Assembly: GCA_951812995.1 (NCBI GenBank) | Contig: CATOTD010000006.1 | Location: forward strand, 281,340 to 345,339 | Direction: 5' to 3' | Length of the DNA stretch: 64,000 nucleotides | Origin: an uncultured Gammaproteobacteria bacterium | GTDB lineage: Bacteria > Pseudomonadota > Gammaproteobacteria > Eutrophobiales > Eutrophobiaceae | Part shown: in pieces, positions 48,701-57,872 of the stretch | Numbering within the stretch: the stretch's first letter is position 1 | Layout of the letters: each line of letters starts with the position of its first letter | Notes under the pieces: generated by a model | Databases searched by the model: none | Seen by the model: the letters and a program-made list of their open reading frames with translations, nothing else | What the model was told of the DNA's origin: nothing | Translations under genes and position numbers: made by a program

Positions 48701-49009
48701 AGCTCTCGTTCTGGATGATGACCTCTACAGACAACACGCTGGCGTACGTCAGCCGTTTTTTGATCATCATACTGCGTCATCAACTCATCTGGCTCTACCT
48801 GGACAGCTTCGGTGATTAACTGCTTCGCACCAGATCTGAGTCACTCTGTCAGTGGATCAATGCCCTCTGGTGTACCCAGATCAATCACAGTATTGTTTGT
48901 CATGTGTGGCGTACTCCTCTTGTTACTTTTGATTGCTAGACAAAACCGATTCCAGCAAGGCACGCCGCATACTTCAAATTCTTTCAGACACCAGATTCGG
49001 TTATAGCTC

Positions 49010-49422
49010 GCGTAGCTCCAAAATCTCACGTAATTCAGATTCCTCACTGCCTGAGGCAATGAACCAAGGCACATTTTTAGTTACCTCGCGAAGAATTTCT
49101 AAACCTTCCGCGACCTCACATTTCAACAATCCAGCTTTGACCACTTGCGAATATTGATGCAACAATCTCCTTTCCAGTTCTCTGTCGACATCTTCGAGAT
49201 CAAGAATGTCACGAACCAAGTGGGTCAATTTAACGAAACGCGAGACTCCCCGTGCTTGACGTGGTAATCCACTAGTCTCTCTGCGTGTTCCTGTCCGAAA
49301 GATAAGGCACCTTCATAGAATGCATCGGTTTTTACGCCGTTGGAATTCAGTACGACACCATCACAGTCGAAGACGATCGCTCGATATTCGGATAGGACAA
49401 AAGTGCTATTCAGAAAGTTCAC
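49010..49422 (-). pseudogene. HAD-family phosphatase remnant (polysaccharide cluster)
   Basis: Likely start GTG 49422, then EYRAIVFDCDGVVLNSNGVK (HAD motif I DxDG) and ALSFGQEHAERLVDYHVKHG. Near 49235 the frame shifts (an extra CG pair would explain it) and goes on as FVKLTHLVRDILDLEDVDRE and WFIASGSEESELREIL (motif II-like SGS). Truncated by ISc at 49010. Overlaps the kdsB-like stop. Related to small phosphatases of sugar-nucleotide pathways. Confidence 0.7.
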
Positions 49423-50143
49423 GCATGGCTGCCTCAACACGGTCAACATCACCCGGAACATCAACTGCAAGACTGCTTCCTGTAGTGTTCACCATGGTGA
49501 CGGGGTAACCTAAGTCCAAGAATCGTAAAATTTCAATGTCTTCAGCCATCTCAAGGCTACTTTTCCTTCCAAGGTCAGCGAACAAATTTAGTTCGTAGGA
49601 ACTAAAAGCATAAATACCAACTTGCTTCTTGTAGAATTCAGGAAGACTCATTCCCGTTTTACTACCCGGTACAACACTTCGGGATATGTATGTAAGTCTG
49701 TTGTCTTCACCAATTACAACTTTAGGAATATTAACGTTCGCTGGATCTTCGTCCTCACTTAGGTTGCAATAACCATTAATAACTGAGTCTGGAACCGCAA
49801 TTTTCTTATCTTTGATAGCAAGAATATTCATCGGGTTTAGCAAAGGTTCATCACCTTGTACGTTAATATAGACATCAGCTTCGACAACTCTAGCAACCTC
49901 CGCAACTCTATCTGTCCCGGTAAGCGCATCCGAACTAGTCATGATGACCTTGAAACCTGCTGATTCAACGACTCCTGCTATTATTTCATCGTCTGTTGCA
50001 ACGTAAACCGCTTCTTTCCCAACCGCTGTTGCGGAAATCTCTGCAACCCACAACACCATAGGTTTACCCAAAAGTGGTACCAACGGTTTTCCAGGAAACC
50101 GGGATGATTCGTATCGAGCAGGGATTACGACAATAGATTCCAT
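49406..50143 (-). CDS. kdsB: CMP-KDO synthetase-like cytidylyltransferase
   Basis: 245 residues. N-terminal VVIPARYESSRFPGKPLVPL, VATDDEIIAGVVESAG, GTDRVAEVARVV, INVQGDEPLLNP: the KdsB signature, activating a 3-deoxy-octulosonate-like sugar with CTP. Together with an aldolase-like gene and a HAD phosphatase it may serve a KDO or other ulosonate branch of a surface polysaccharide rather than lipid A; whether another kdsB exists elsewhere cannot be seen. Intact. Confidence 0.85.
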   Translation of the reverse strand: MESIVVIPARYESSRFPGKPLVPLLGKPMVLWVAEISATAVGKEAVYVATDDEIIAGVVESAGFKVIMTSSDALTGTDRVAEVARVVEADVYINVQGDEPLLNPMNILAIKDKKIAVPDSVINGYCNLSEDEDPANVNIPKVVIGEDNRLTYISRSVVPGSKTGMSLPEFYKKQVGIYAFSSYELNLFADLGRKSSLEMAEDIEILRFLDLGYPVTMVNTTGSSLAVDVPGDVDRVEAAMRELSE

Positions 50144-50145
50144 AT

Positions 50146-51762
50146 CTAAAACTTCGAATAGATAGACTTCGTGGAGACGGGATACCGCGTAGGCGTAACT
50201 GACAACAGTTCGATACCCGAATCACTCTCCAGATATCTAGTCAAAATATTGTGCATTTCAAGGTTGCGGGGATCCTCCGTGTTGTATCCGTCAAAACCTG
50301 CCAACAAAACTCGATGTGCATCTCCACTACTTGCTAAAGCTAAAGTGTATGCAATAACTAGTGGTTTGGGCACGACACAGCTAAAATCGCGAAACTCAAA
50401 TGTATCTGGAAGTATTTCTAGACCGTAGTCAAAGACTTTTGTATCTTTGAGCGCAAGCTTTATCTCCTCCGGAAGCAGGCCAAAAGGAGTTATTAGTGGC
50501 TGGGGGTGTTCGGAATAATTCTCGCAGTCCGCAAGCAGACGAACTGGATGGCACGCTATTCGTACATCAATAAGCTCTTCGTCAACTTCTGATCGAGTGT
50601 TCAATGCGATCACAATTGGATTCTTGGTTCTTATGTAAGACTTCAATGTAGCCCTGTGTTCGCTTACTCCAGGTCCCGACCCTAGAACGAGTATATCCTT
50701 GTTAGCCAACAAAGTTTTGGGATCCCAAGTACCATGCGAAACATCGTGATAAAAGTGTCGAGCAATATCTAACATGTCGGGGTCAAATTTGTTTCCGCCG
50801 ATTTCTCTCAGATAATCTAGCACTGCCAAAATATCGTCATCGCTGTAACGTGCATCATTAAGCATCTCCTGAATATAAGTCGGATGTATCCCGTAGACTC
50901 CACCTAGGTAATAGAACACATTGGTTCCCCAGCCAAAATGAGCTTTAAGTGGCAGGAAATACTCTCTTACCACTTCCAGCAAGGTAATCACATTGGGTGT
51001 TTGACCACGCAACGCTACAATTTCGATACACAAACTTTCTGTTTTGGTGTTACCGGGTCCTCGTCCCATTCCAGTTACGGTCGAATCCACCCAAGCAACG
51101 CCATTCTCAAGCGCCGTCATTGAGTTCCGTAACGCCATTTCCATATTGTCGTGTGTATGTATTCCAACGGGGCCTTTCCAACAGCTTTTTATCCATTGAA
51201 TTATTTCGATTATTCGCTACGATGATAGCTTTCCCATACTATCTGCAAAATAAAGCACATCAATTGGCCAATCGTTTGTTTGCTGTGCAAGTTTTTTTAC
51301 TGTTGCTTCATCGCATCCTGCGATTTGCATAATGTTGTATCCGACCTTGTAACCTCTCTCTTTGATCCAAGAGCTTGACATAATAGCCGTCGGGTATTCA
51401 TGCACGTGACAAGCGATTCGAATTAGGCTCAGAACTGATTGTTCAGCAGGCACAGGAATCAGACTTTCTAGGACCGAATAGTCTATCGTCCCGTCAGTTA
51501 CGATATCGGAGGCATTGATCATTACTCCAACCGCCAATCCATCAGGAATGACTAGAGTATTCAAAAACTCCTCAGTGGAGTATGCGCACGCCCCCTTAAA
51601 CCCAACATTTTCAGGAAATCGAAATCCAATTTCGACCACATCAACACCCGCACGTGCGACAGATTGCAAATAGTCTGCAACCAAGTTTGGCGGGAAATCC
51701 CAACGGTTATAATACCCGCCATCTCTCAAAGTACAGTCTAGGAAGGTGATATTCTTATTCAT
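50146..51762 (-). pseudogene. HMGL-like aldolase with C-terminal extension, split by one amber codon
   Basis: One reading frame of 538 codons apart from a single TAG at about 51217. N-terminal TIM-barrel aldolase (ITFLDCTLRDGGYYNRWDF, VEIGFRFPEN), barrel end VGIHTHDNMEMALRNSMTAL and STVTGMGRGPGNTKTE, then a C-terminal domain (LVLGSGPGVSEHRATL, CHPVRLLADCENY). Such two-domain aldolases occur in polysaccharide clusters. The text after the stop (IIEIIQWIKSCWKGPVGIHTH) is still well conserved, so the mutation is recent or is read through. It ends two bases before kdsB. Confidence 0.8.
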
Positions 51763-51985
51763 ATCGCCACCCGCTCTGAAACATTGCGTTCTCTGAGAAT
51801 TTGTTCAAGGGAAGCCTCTCTCTTTTTCCAAGATAAAGATTTAAGTGCCAATTCTCTAGTACCAACTTTGATACCATCGAGATACGCTGAACCTCCTCCC
51901 AGTTTTTTGGAAGCTGTCACAAAATTCTTCGCACTTTGAGCCATTATCGCATGCTCGCCATCTTGAAATCCTCGTATAGCGTTGA
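51759..51985 (-). pseudogene. C-terminal stub of an unknown polysaccharide-cluster protein, fused in frame to ISa
   Basis: About 74 residues (NAIRGFQDGEHAIMAQSAKN, SAYLDGIKVGTRELALKSLS, ending NVSERVAI). Family not recognised. The stop overlaps the aldolase ATG (ATGA), so it was the preceding gene of the same operon. Upstream of 51985 the frame continues without a stop into the ISa transposase, creating one chimeric reading frame from 52544 to 51759. Confidence 0.6.
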
Positions 51986-52645
51986 TCGCCACAAGAACTG
52001 AGACATTTTTGACCTCACCACCCCAGCCACGCTTAGGTACAACACCATCAAGGTAAACATACGGGAACGCGCCATCAATAGACCGACCCCGCCAGTCATC
52101 AATCTGGTCGTAGACCCCCTGGTTCAGGATTGTGCCTGAGCTGACACGGGTACCCCAGAGGGCTGCGGTAATGTCTTCTACACGTTGTACTGAAACACCT
52201 GCCAGATACATCTCGATCAGTGCCTCTTCGACAGACGCTACACGGTGTCGATAGTGCTCTATGATCGCCATCTCAAAGGTCTGCTTGCGTAGCTTCGGCA
52301 TCTTTAACTCAAGCTCTCCAGCCCTTGTGTGGCACTTCCTGGTGTAGCTACCAGACCGGTCGTCTTTGCGCGTCTCAGTGCGTTCGTATCGATCAGCACC
52401 CACCAGCGCATCAGCCTCAACGTCCAGAATCTGGTTAAGGGTGTCTTCCACAGTCTTCAGTACCACTTTGTTGAGATGGCCCTGCAGTTCCTGTTCATCA
52501 ATAGGGACTACGTTGTTCAAGTGCTTGTTTGTATCATCGCTCATGGCGACTCTTCTCCTGGTCAAATAAATGGTTATGTCACTTTTTATTTAACCAGATA
52601 AAGGGAACCGCCTATTCAAATTTGCGAAAGATAATTTACGTTATC
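51986..52645 (-). mobile_element. ISa copy 4, N-terminal part only, mosaic
   Basis: Right end GATAACGTAAATTATCTTTC at 52645, transposase ATG at 52544, then ISa-like until TRVSSGTI; after this the sequence switches to a diverged relative (LNQGVYDQIDDWRGRSIDGA, GVVPKRGWGGEVKNVSVLVA) and stops at 51985. Looks like recombination between two related IS256 elements. It separates the AT-rich and GC-rich polysaccharide islands. Confidence 0.75.
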
Positions 52646-52923
52646 AGCCGACCCGGAACACCCCGGGTTTCCGGAGCAGCACCGACTTGTCGATGGCCAG
52701 CTTGTCCACCGGGATCCCGGCCTCGGCGATATAGCCCGCGGCACTGCCCTAGCCGCGGGGAAAGGCGATGCGGATGCGGTGGCCCCGTCTGGACATAGCC
52801 TTGTAGACGGTGCGGGCGCGGATGGTCGGCCCACCGGTATTGGGGTTGAACAGAAAGCAGATGATGTCCAGGGGGGGGCGGTGTCGGGCTGCGGGGCGCC
52901 TGCCCCTTTGGGGTGCTCCGCAT
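52646..52923 (-). pseudogene. Glycosyltransferase N-terminal fragment (GC-rich island)
   Basis: From an ATG at 52923; in frame after correcting a C8 run (52871-52878) it reads DIICFLFNPNTGGPTIRART, VYKAMSRRGHRIRIAFPRG, then TAG, then AAGYIAEAGIPVDKLAIDK, cut by ISa at 52645. The NPNTGGPTIRA loop is that of GT4 enzymes. Three defects: homopolymer shift, amber, truncation. Confidence 0.65.
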
Positions 52924-52952
52924 CCTCTGACGGCCCCCGGGACACCGCCGCT

Positions 52953-54119
52953 TCAGCCACGAATACCGTCCCACCGGTTCGACAGCTTCGCCGTGCCCAG
53001 GATCAGGTGTACGACCCGCTCGGACGTGTTGGTGATGCGGTAATCCGCGGGGATTTCCGGCGCGCCGCGTTCGGCAAAGGCGCGGGTGACGGCCTCGACC
53101 CCGGCCAGGATCGTGTCCCGGTCCAGCCCAGTCATGACGATGCAGCCGGTGTCCAGCCCCTCGGGCCGTTCGATCGCATCCCTTGGCGTGATGGCCGGAA
53201 AGCCCAGGATCGACGCCTCTTCCGCGATGGTGCCGCTGTCGGAAATCGCACAGAACGCATTCATCTGCAGGTGGTTGTAGTCGTGGAAGCCAAAGGGCTT
53301 CAGTTCTTGGATGTGCGGATCGAAGCTGATCCCGAAGGTATTCAGCCGCTTGCGGGTACGGGGGTGGGTTGACAGGATCACCGGCAGGTCATGGGTCTGG
53401 GCCAAGGTGTTCAGGGCACCGGCCAGCGCCTCCAGCCGGTCGCGGCTGTCGACGTTCTCCTCGCGGTGCAGGCTGGCGATGAAATAGCCCCGCGGTTTCA
53501 GGTCCAGGCGCGACAGCACTTCCGAGGTGTCGATCCGGTCGCGATAATGGCCCAGCACCTCGGTCATCGGGGATCCCGTCAGGGTAATGCGCTGGTGGGG
53601 CATACCTTCGGACAGCAGGTGCCGCCGCGCGTGTTCCGTATAGACCAGGTTGAAGTCGGCGATGTGATCGACCAGCTTGCGGTTGGTCTCTTCGGGCACG
53701 TTGCGGTCGAAGCTGCGGTTGCCCGCCTCCATATGGTAGACCGGGATATTCATGCGCCGGGCCATGATGGCCGAGATCGCGGAATTCGTGTCGCCCAGGA
53801 TCAGGACGGCATCGGGTTTTTCGTCCGCCAAGACCTTCTCCGACTGGGCCAGGATGGCCCCCAGGGTCTCGCCCAGACTGCCCCCCCCGGTGCCCAGGAA
53901 GTGGTCCGGTTTGCGCACGCCCAGATCCTCGAAAAAGACCTCGTTCAGCTCGTAATCCCAGTTCTGGCCCGTGTGGGTGATGACGTGGGTGACATGGTCC
54001 TCCAGCCGGGCCATGACCCGGGAAAGCCGGATAATCTCCGGCCTTGTCCCAAGGATGGTCATCACCTTGAGCCGGGTCGGCCGGGTTCCCAAGATGGTCA
54101 TCACCTTGAGCCGGGTCAT
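52953..54119 (-). CDS. UDP-GlcNAc 2-epimerase-like (WecB/FnlC family), duplicated N-terminus
   Basis: 388 residues. VMTILGTRPEIIRLSRVM, HTGQNWDYELNEVFFEDLG, VLILGDTNSA, MEAGNRSFDRNVPEETNRK and SDSGTIAEEASILGFPAI are the non-hydrolysing epimerase motifs. Beside capF it probably makes UDP-L-FucNAc or a similar sugar (CapG/FnlC role). The first 13 residues after Met (TRLKVMTILGTRP) are repeated in tandem by a 39-base duplication; AAGGA lies before the first ATG. A second start inside the repeat would give a normal protein. C8 run at 53881-53888. Confidence 0.88.
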   Translation of the reverse strand: MTRLKVMTILGTRPTRLKVMTILGTRPEIIRLSRVMARLEDHVTHVITHTGQNWDYELNEVFFEDLGVRKPDHFLGTGGGSLGETLGAILAQSEKVLADEKPDAVLILGDTNSAISAIMARRMNIPVYHMEAGNRSFDRNVPEETNRKLVDHIADFNLVYTEHARRHLLSEGMPHQRITLTGSPMTEVLGHYRDRIDTSEVLSRLDLKPRGYFIASLHREENVDSRDRLEALAGALNTLAQTHDLPVILSTHPRTRKRLNTFGISFDPHIQELKPFGFHDYNHLQMNAFCAISDSGTIAEEASILGFPAITPRDAIERPEGLDTGCIVMTGLDRDTILAGVEAVTRAFAERGAPEIPADYRITNTSERVVHLILGTAKLSNRWDGIRG

Positions 54120-54285
54120 GACGGGGTCCTTGGAGGGTCGCAGGGGGGCGGATTTTCGCGTTTTGCAATGGATTGGCCGTGGATTATGCTGTTTTCAGCA
54201 ATAATCAGCGGGAAATATCGGTTTGTCTTTGCCGAAATCCTCAGAAGTTGACGACTGTCAAATTTTTGAACGTGGGGGCCACGCA
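54120..54285. other. Spacer between capF-like and wecB-like genes
   Basis: 166 bases separate two genes that are usually tightly packed. The part near 54160-54260 is AT-rich compared with the genes on both sides. No gene recognised; it may hold an internal promoter or be scar DNA. Confidence 0.3.
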
Positions 54286-55410
54286 TCATCCTAGCACCCT
54301 GTCGGCAAAGGTATCCGGGTTCCCGGGATCGAATATTTCGTGCGTCCAAAACAGGGTCAGAAGCGGGGTGTCCCCGGTGTTCTCGATGGAATGGGTATGC
54401 AGGGTCGGCATGTCGATCGGGGTGGGGGCATCGCCCGTGACCAGATAATCCCAGACCTCGGACCCTAGCACCTGGCGGATGCGAATGGTGGCCTGGCCCT
54501 GCATCACCAGAAAGCGCGCGACCTTGCCCAGGTGGAAGTGGTCGCCGCGGGTCACACCGGGCTCGGTCCAGCTCATGAACGTCTGCCCCCCCCCCCCGCC
54601 CTTGGCCGCCTCGAACAGCGTGCCGCGCGGGTCGGTGTTCAGCGTCAAGTGTCCCGGCAAAGCCCCGGGATAGCGGTGTAGCCGGTAGGTGTTAAAAAGA
54701 TCCCGGTCGAACGGGTCGGAAAGGTCCGGGAAGATGTTGGCCCCATAGCTTTCGTGAAACCCACGGATGCGGTCCCAGAGATCGGGGATGGTCATGTGTC
54801 GGCCCAGCATACGGTGTAGCCCGCCCTGCCCCGATAAGGCCCGGTCAACCGCCCACTGGGCCGCGGCACCTGCATGGACCAACTCGACCGCACCGTCGGG
54901 GTTGATCTCCGGGCTCTCGCCCCGCACCGCCTGATGGCAGAGCGTGCCGGTGACGTTGTTGTAATGGGGCCGCCCGCGCTCTCCGAAGATGTGCGGCAGG
55001 GTCAGGTCCGTGAAGGCCGCTTGGGCACCATCGGCCCAGTCCGCCAGCACTCGCGCCGCACCAGCCTTGCCGCGGCCGTAAGGGATGTCGCGCCCGGTAT
55101 GGGTCGAGTTCGCATAGACCAACGACGGTGCGCCTTTCAGGGCACCGGCTAGCCGTTCGGCCAGGGCGATATTGCCGCGCTCCAGCGCATCGTCGTCGGC
55201 GCGGTTAATCCCGGCGAAATGCAGCACCGCATCGGCGCCGTCCAGGGCCTGGGCAAGCCTTGCCTCATCGTTGAACGCGGCCCGGTCCAGCGCCGCCACC
55301 TCATATGGTGCCGCCTCGCCCCGGAAGGCGGCCGCGCAGTTGGCCGCGTGCAGCCGCACCGCCGCGTGCCAGCCCAGCAGCCCCCCAGTGCCAGTGATGG
55401 CGATCTTCAT
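54286..55410 (-). CDS. capF: CapF/FnlB-like bifunctional reductase (SDR + cupin) with a C12 tract
   Basis: 374 residues from ATG 55410. N-terminal NAD(P) fold (KIAITGTGGLLGWHAAVRL), middle region GHLTLNTDPRGTLFE, and C-terminal cupin (VTRGDHFHLGKVARFLVMQG, HTHSIENTGDTPLL). CapF reduces the 4-keto intermediate on the way to UDP-L-FucNAc in capsule or O-antigen synthesis. A run of 12 C on the + strand (54586-54597) lies in the frame (AKGGGGGQTFMSW), where slippage would switch the gene off. Codon use is GC-rich. The capE partner is absent. Confidence 0.87.
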   Translation of the reverse strand: MKIAITGTGGLLGWHAAVRLHAANCAAAFRGEAAPYEVAALDRAAFNDEARLAQALDGADAVLHFAGINRADDDALERGNIALAERLAGALKGAPSLVYANSTHTGRDIPYGRGKAGAARVLADWADGAQAAFTDLTLPHIFGERGRPHYNNVTGTLCHQAVRGESPEINPDGAVELVHAGAAAQWAVDRALSGQGGLHRMLGRHMTIPDLWDRIRGFHESYGANIFPDLSDPFDRDLFNTYRLHRYPGALPGHLTLNTDPRGTLFEAAKGGGGGQTFMSWTEPGVTRGDHFHLGKVARFLVMQGQATIRIRQVLGSEVWDYLVTGDAPTPIDMPTLHTHSIENTGDTPLLTLFWTHEIFDPGNPDTFADRVLG

Positions 55411-55519
55411 GCCCGGCCCTCCCACGCGGCCAGTTCTGGAAAGGCGTTATCAATCTTGTTCATAAAATTCTGTATTCATACTCTTTAGGTATCGACCCTC
55501 ACAATTATATCGGTTTTGA
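55411..55519. other. Junction of GC-rich island and host DNA
   Basis: Composition drops abruptly here from GC-rich to AT-rich. A minus-strand peptide NAFPELAAWEGRA ending over the capF ATG (ATGA) may be the last residues of the gene that preceded capF, but it is too short to identify. Confidence 0.3.
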
Positions 55520-56014
55520 TCACACTATTAGCCAATTTTCATAGTGTATCAGTATTAGGGATGCCGGCACCAGCATAAGCAAGGTGAATCCAATATTCGT
55601 TTTGAATAAATCCTGTGCATTGATTTTATACCGTGATTGCATCATCAGACTGATGGCGGAGAATGAACTCAATGGCACGGAGAGACCCCAGCTAAAAATA
55701 AACATGATTCCCAACAAATTCGGATCAGGCGAAAATGGCACGAGTAAACTCCCCACGACACTAATGCTGACAATTGGATGCAACCCCAATAGTGACGATG
55801 CAACCATGATCACTAACATGATCGCGGCCGTGTAACCGTTGAAAGCTTCGATCGGTAATCGGTAATTGACCGACAGCACAAAAAAAGTAATGCCAACAGC
55901 TAAAATACCCGCCGAAAAAAACAGGGCAACTTCATTTATTGAATGGGCGATTGACGCATCAATATGCTGTCTCACATCCGTCAATGCCCGCAGTGGGTAA
56001 CGAAAAAACGGTAG
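55520..56014 (-). pseudogene. Membrane transport-like protein, C-terminal fragment
   Basis: About 165 residues with at least four hydrophobic segments (VALFFSAGILAVGITFFVLS, YTAAIMLVIMVASSLLGLHP, LGIMFIFSWGLSVPLSSFSA, IGFTLLMLVPASLILIH). ISa cuts it at 56014. It resembles the end of a permease, but I cannot name the family. AT-rich, so host-like. Confidence 0.5.
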
Positions 56015-57377
56015 TGTCAATAATCTTTTGCACTTTCTGATTTGGCTTTCCCTTAAATCTGGTTGTTACGCTACCTGAAAGTCCTTTTCTTTATCCATCT
56101 CTCGGAGCAAATCCATGTTCAGATATTTCCGCGTTCCCCACTAGCTCCCCGCGATGTGTCTTAGCCTTGCCGCACACAACATCAACACCGAGTTGCCATC
56201 CGGGAATGCTCCCACTACTCGTGTTCGCCGCCTGATTTCTCGAATGATCCGCTCCAAAGGATTGTTAGTCCGAATGCGAATCCAGTGCTCTGCCAGAAAC
56301 CGATAATACGTCAGGGTCTCTTCCATGCACTACCCAGCCAATCCGCCGCACTCGATAACTTCATGTCCCTGAGTTTCTTCTCGACCTCCGTGGCCTTATG
56401 CCTGGCAGATTCCAGATATTCAGATGCATGGATAGCCTGCAACATGCGAGAGACTTCTTTGACACGACCACGAGACACATGACTGAAGACGTTGCGGTAA
56501 AAGTGCACAATACAACGCTGCCACTCAGCATCAGGGTAGAAGTCACCGATCGACTCCTTGCGCCCAAGACAGGCATCACTGAGCACCAACCTGATGCCCT
56601 TGAGACTGCGTGCCTGCAAATGACGCAGGGATCCTGACCATCCCGCCTTATCCTCCTTAGTACCTTCAACAATCCCTGGAATGCGGCGGTAGCCATCGTC
56701 CCTAACACCGATGGCGACTAGAACAGAAACGTTCTTCACTGCACCGCCCCAACTGCGTTTGAGCACAACACCGTCCAGGTATACATAAGGGAAATCACCC
56801 TCTATGGGGCGATTACGCCACTCTTCAATCTGCCCATAGATGCGCTGGTTGAGCTTTGAAATAGTCCCTGAGCTAACACGGGTACCCCACAATGCTGCGG
56901 TGACATCCTCCACCCGTCGGACCGATACGCCAGCCAGATACATCTCGGTCAGTGTCTCTTCGACAGACGCTACACGGTGTCGATAGTGCTCTATGATCGC
57001 CATCTCAAAGGTCTGCTTGCGTAGCTTCGGCATCTTTAACTCAAGCTCTCCAGCCCTTGTGCGGCACTTCCTGGTGTAGCTACCAGACCGGTCGTCTTTG
57101 CGCGTCTCAGTGCGTTCGTATCGATCAGCACCCACCAGCGCATCAGCCTCAACGTCCAGAATCTGGTTAAGGGTGTCTTCCACAGTATTCAGTACCACTT
57201 TGTTGAGATGGTCCTGCAGTTCCTGTTCATCAATAGGGACTACATTGTTCAAGTGCTTGTTTGTATCATCGCTCATGGCGACTCTTCTCCTGGTCAAATA
57301 AATGGTTATGTCACTTTTTATTTAACCAGATAAAGGGAGCCGCCTCTTCAAATTTGCGAAAGATAATTTACGTTATC
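56015..57377 (-). mobile_element. ISa copy 5 (IS256-like), full length
   Basis: Ends GTGTCAATAATCTTTTGCAC at 56015 and, inverted, GATAACGTAAATTATCTTTC at 57377. Left arm of duplicated block B; it interrupts the transporter gene. Confidence 0.85.
56066..57276 (-). pseudogene. ISa transposase copy 5, same frameshift and amber
   Basis: ATG 57276. First frame ends near 56311 after DWLGSAWKRP, resumes as EETLTYYRFLAEHWIRIRTN, then TAG before the tail ending KDFQVA at 56066. A few residues follow ISa copy 4 rather than copy 2 (IIEHYRHRV), a sign of exchange between copies. Confidence 0.85.
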
Positions 57378-57532
57378 ACAATGATTACGGCTATCAGTGG
57401 CTTAGTACGCCTAAAATAGGGGCTATAGCTGAAAACAGTAGGCCGGGGCAAGAGAAATGAAAGAGCGTAATGAGCAAGACGTTCAATGCTCGCTATTATC
57501 GAGCACAGTGATGCCCACTTGCTTGAAAATCC

Positions 57533-57838
57533 TTAATTGATCAGATGTTCCTTAGCTTTTACTGCTTCCAGAGGATGAAATTCACATGATGGCACCTGTT
57601 TGAGCGCCGCTGCGTGGTAGATGAAATCCACTCCACGTACCGCACCCAATATTGATTGATAGTCACGGATATCTCCGAGATAAAATTTTACTTTTGAGTT
57701 GCTGTACAGCTTCCGCATATCATCTTGTTTCTTTTCATCTCTGCTCAAGAGACGAATTTCACTTATATCAGAATCAAGAAAGCGTCGCAAAACAGCATTT
57801 CCAGATAAGCCCGTTCCCCCGGTGATTAGATTTTTTAT
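57533..57838 (-). pseudogene. Capsule-type UDP-sugar dehydratase, N-terminal fragment (copy B)
   Basis: Same truncated CapE/FnlA/PseB-like piece as at 21357-21662 (TGGTGLSGNAVLRRFLD, SRDEKKQDDMRKLYSNSK), with the identical premature end after EAVKA. The truncation therefore happened before the block was duplicated. Confidence 0.75.
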
Positions 57839-57872
57839 CCTTATAAAAAACCTATGATAAAGCCTACCTACA

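Larger units (their letters stand above)
47372..49009 (-). mobile_element. ISc copy 4, gutted and interrupted by ISd
   Basis: ISc left end at 49009 (GAGCTATAACCGAATCTGG on the minus strand), N-terminal coding part 48701-48903, and right end 47372-47401 (GAGCTATTGTCAAAAGTAG). Between them lies ISd copy 2; most of the ISc body is missing, so ISd insertion was joined by a deletion. The coding start (MTNNTVIDLGTPEGIDPLTE) is followed at once by TGA. Confidence 0.8.

Noticed and set aside
52616..52974. Minus-strand ORFs of 112-114 residues at the GC-rich island edge
   Set aside because: They are shadow frames; only the frame giving the GT4 N-terminal motif NPNTGGPTIRA is meaningful.
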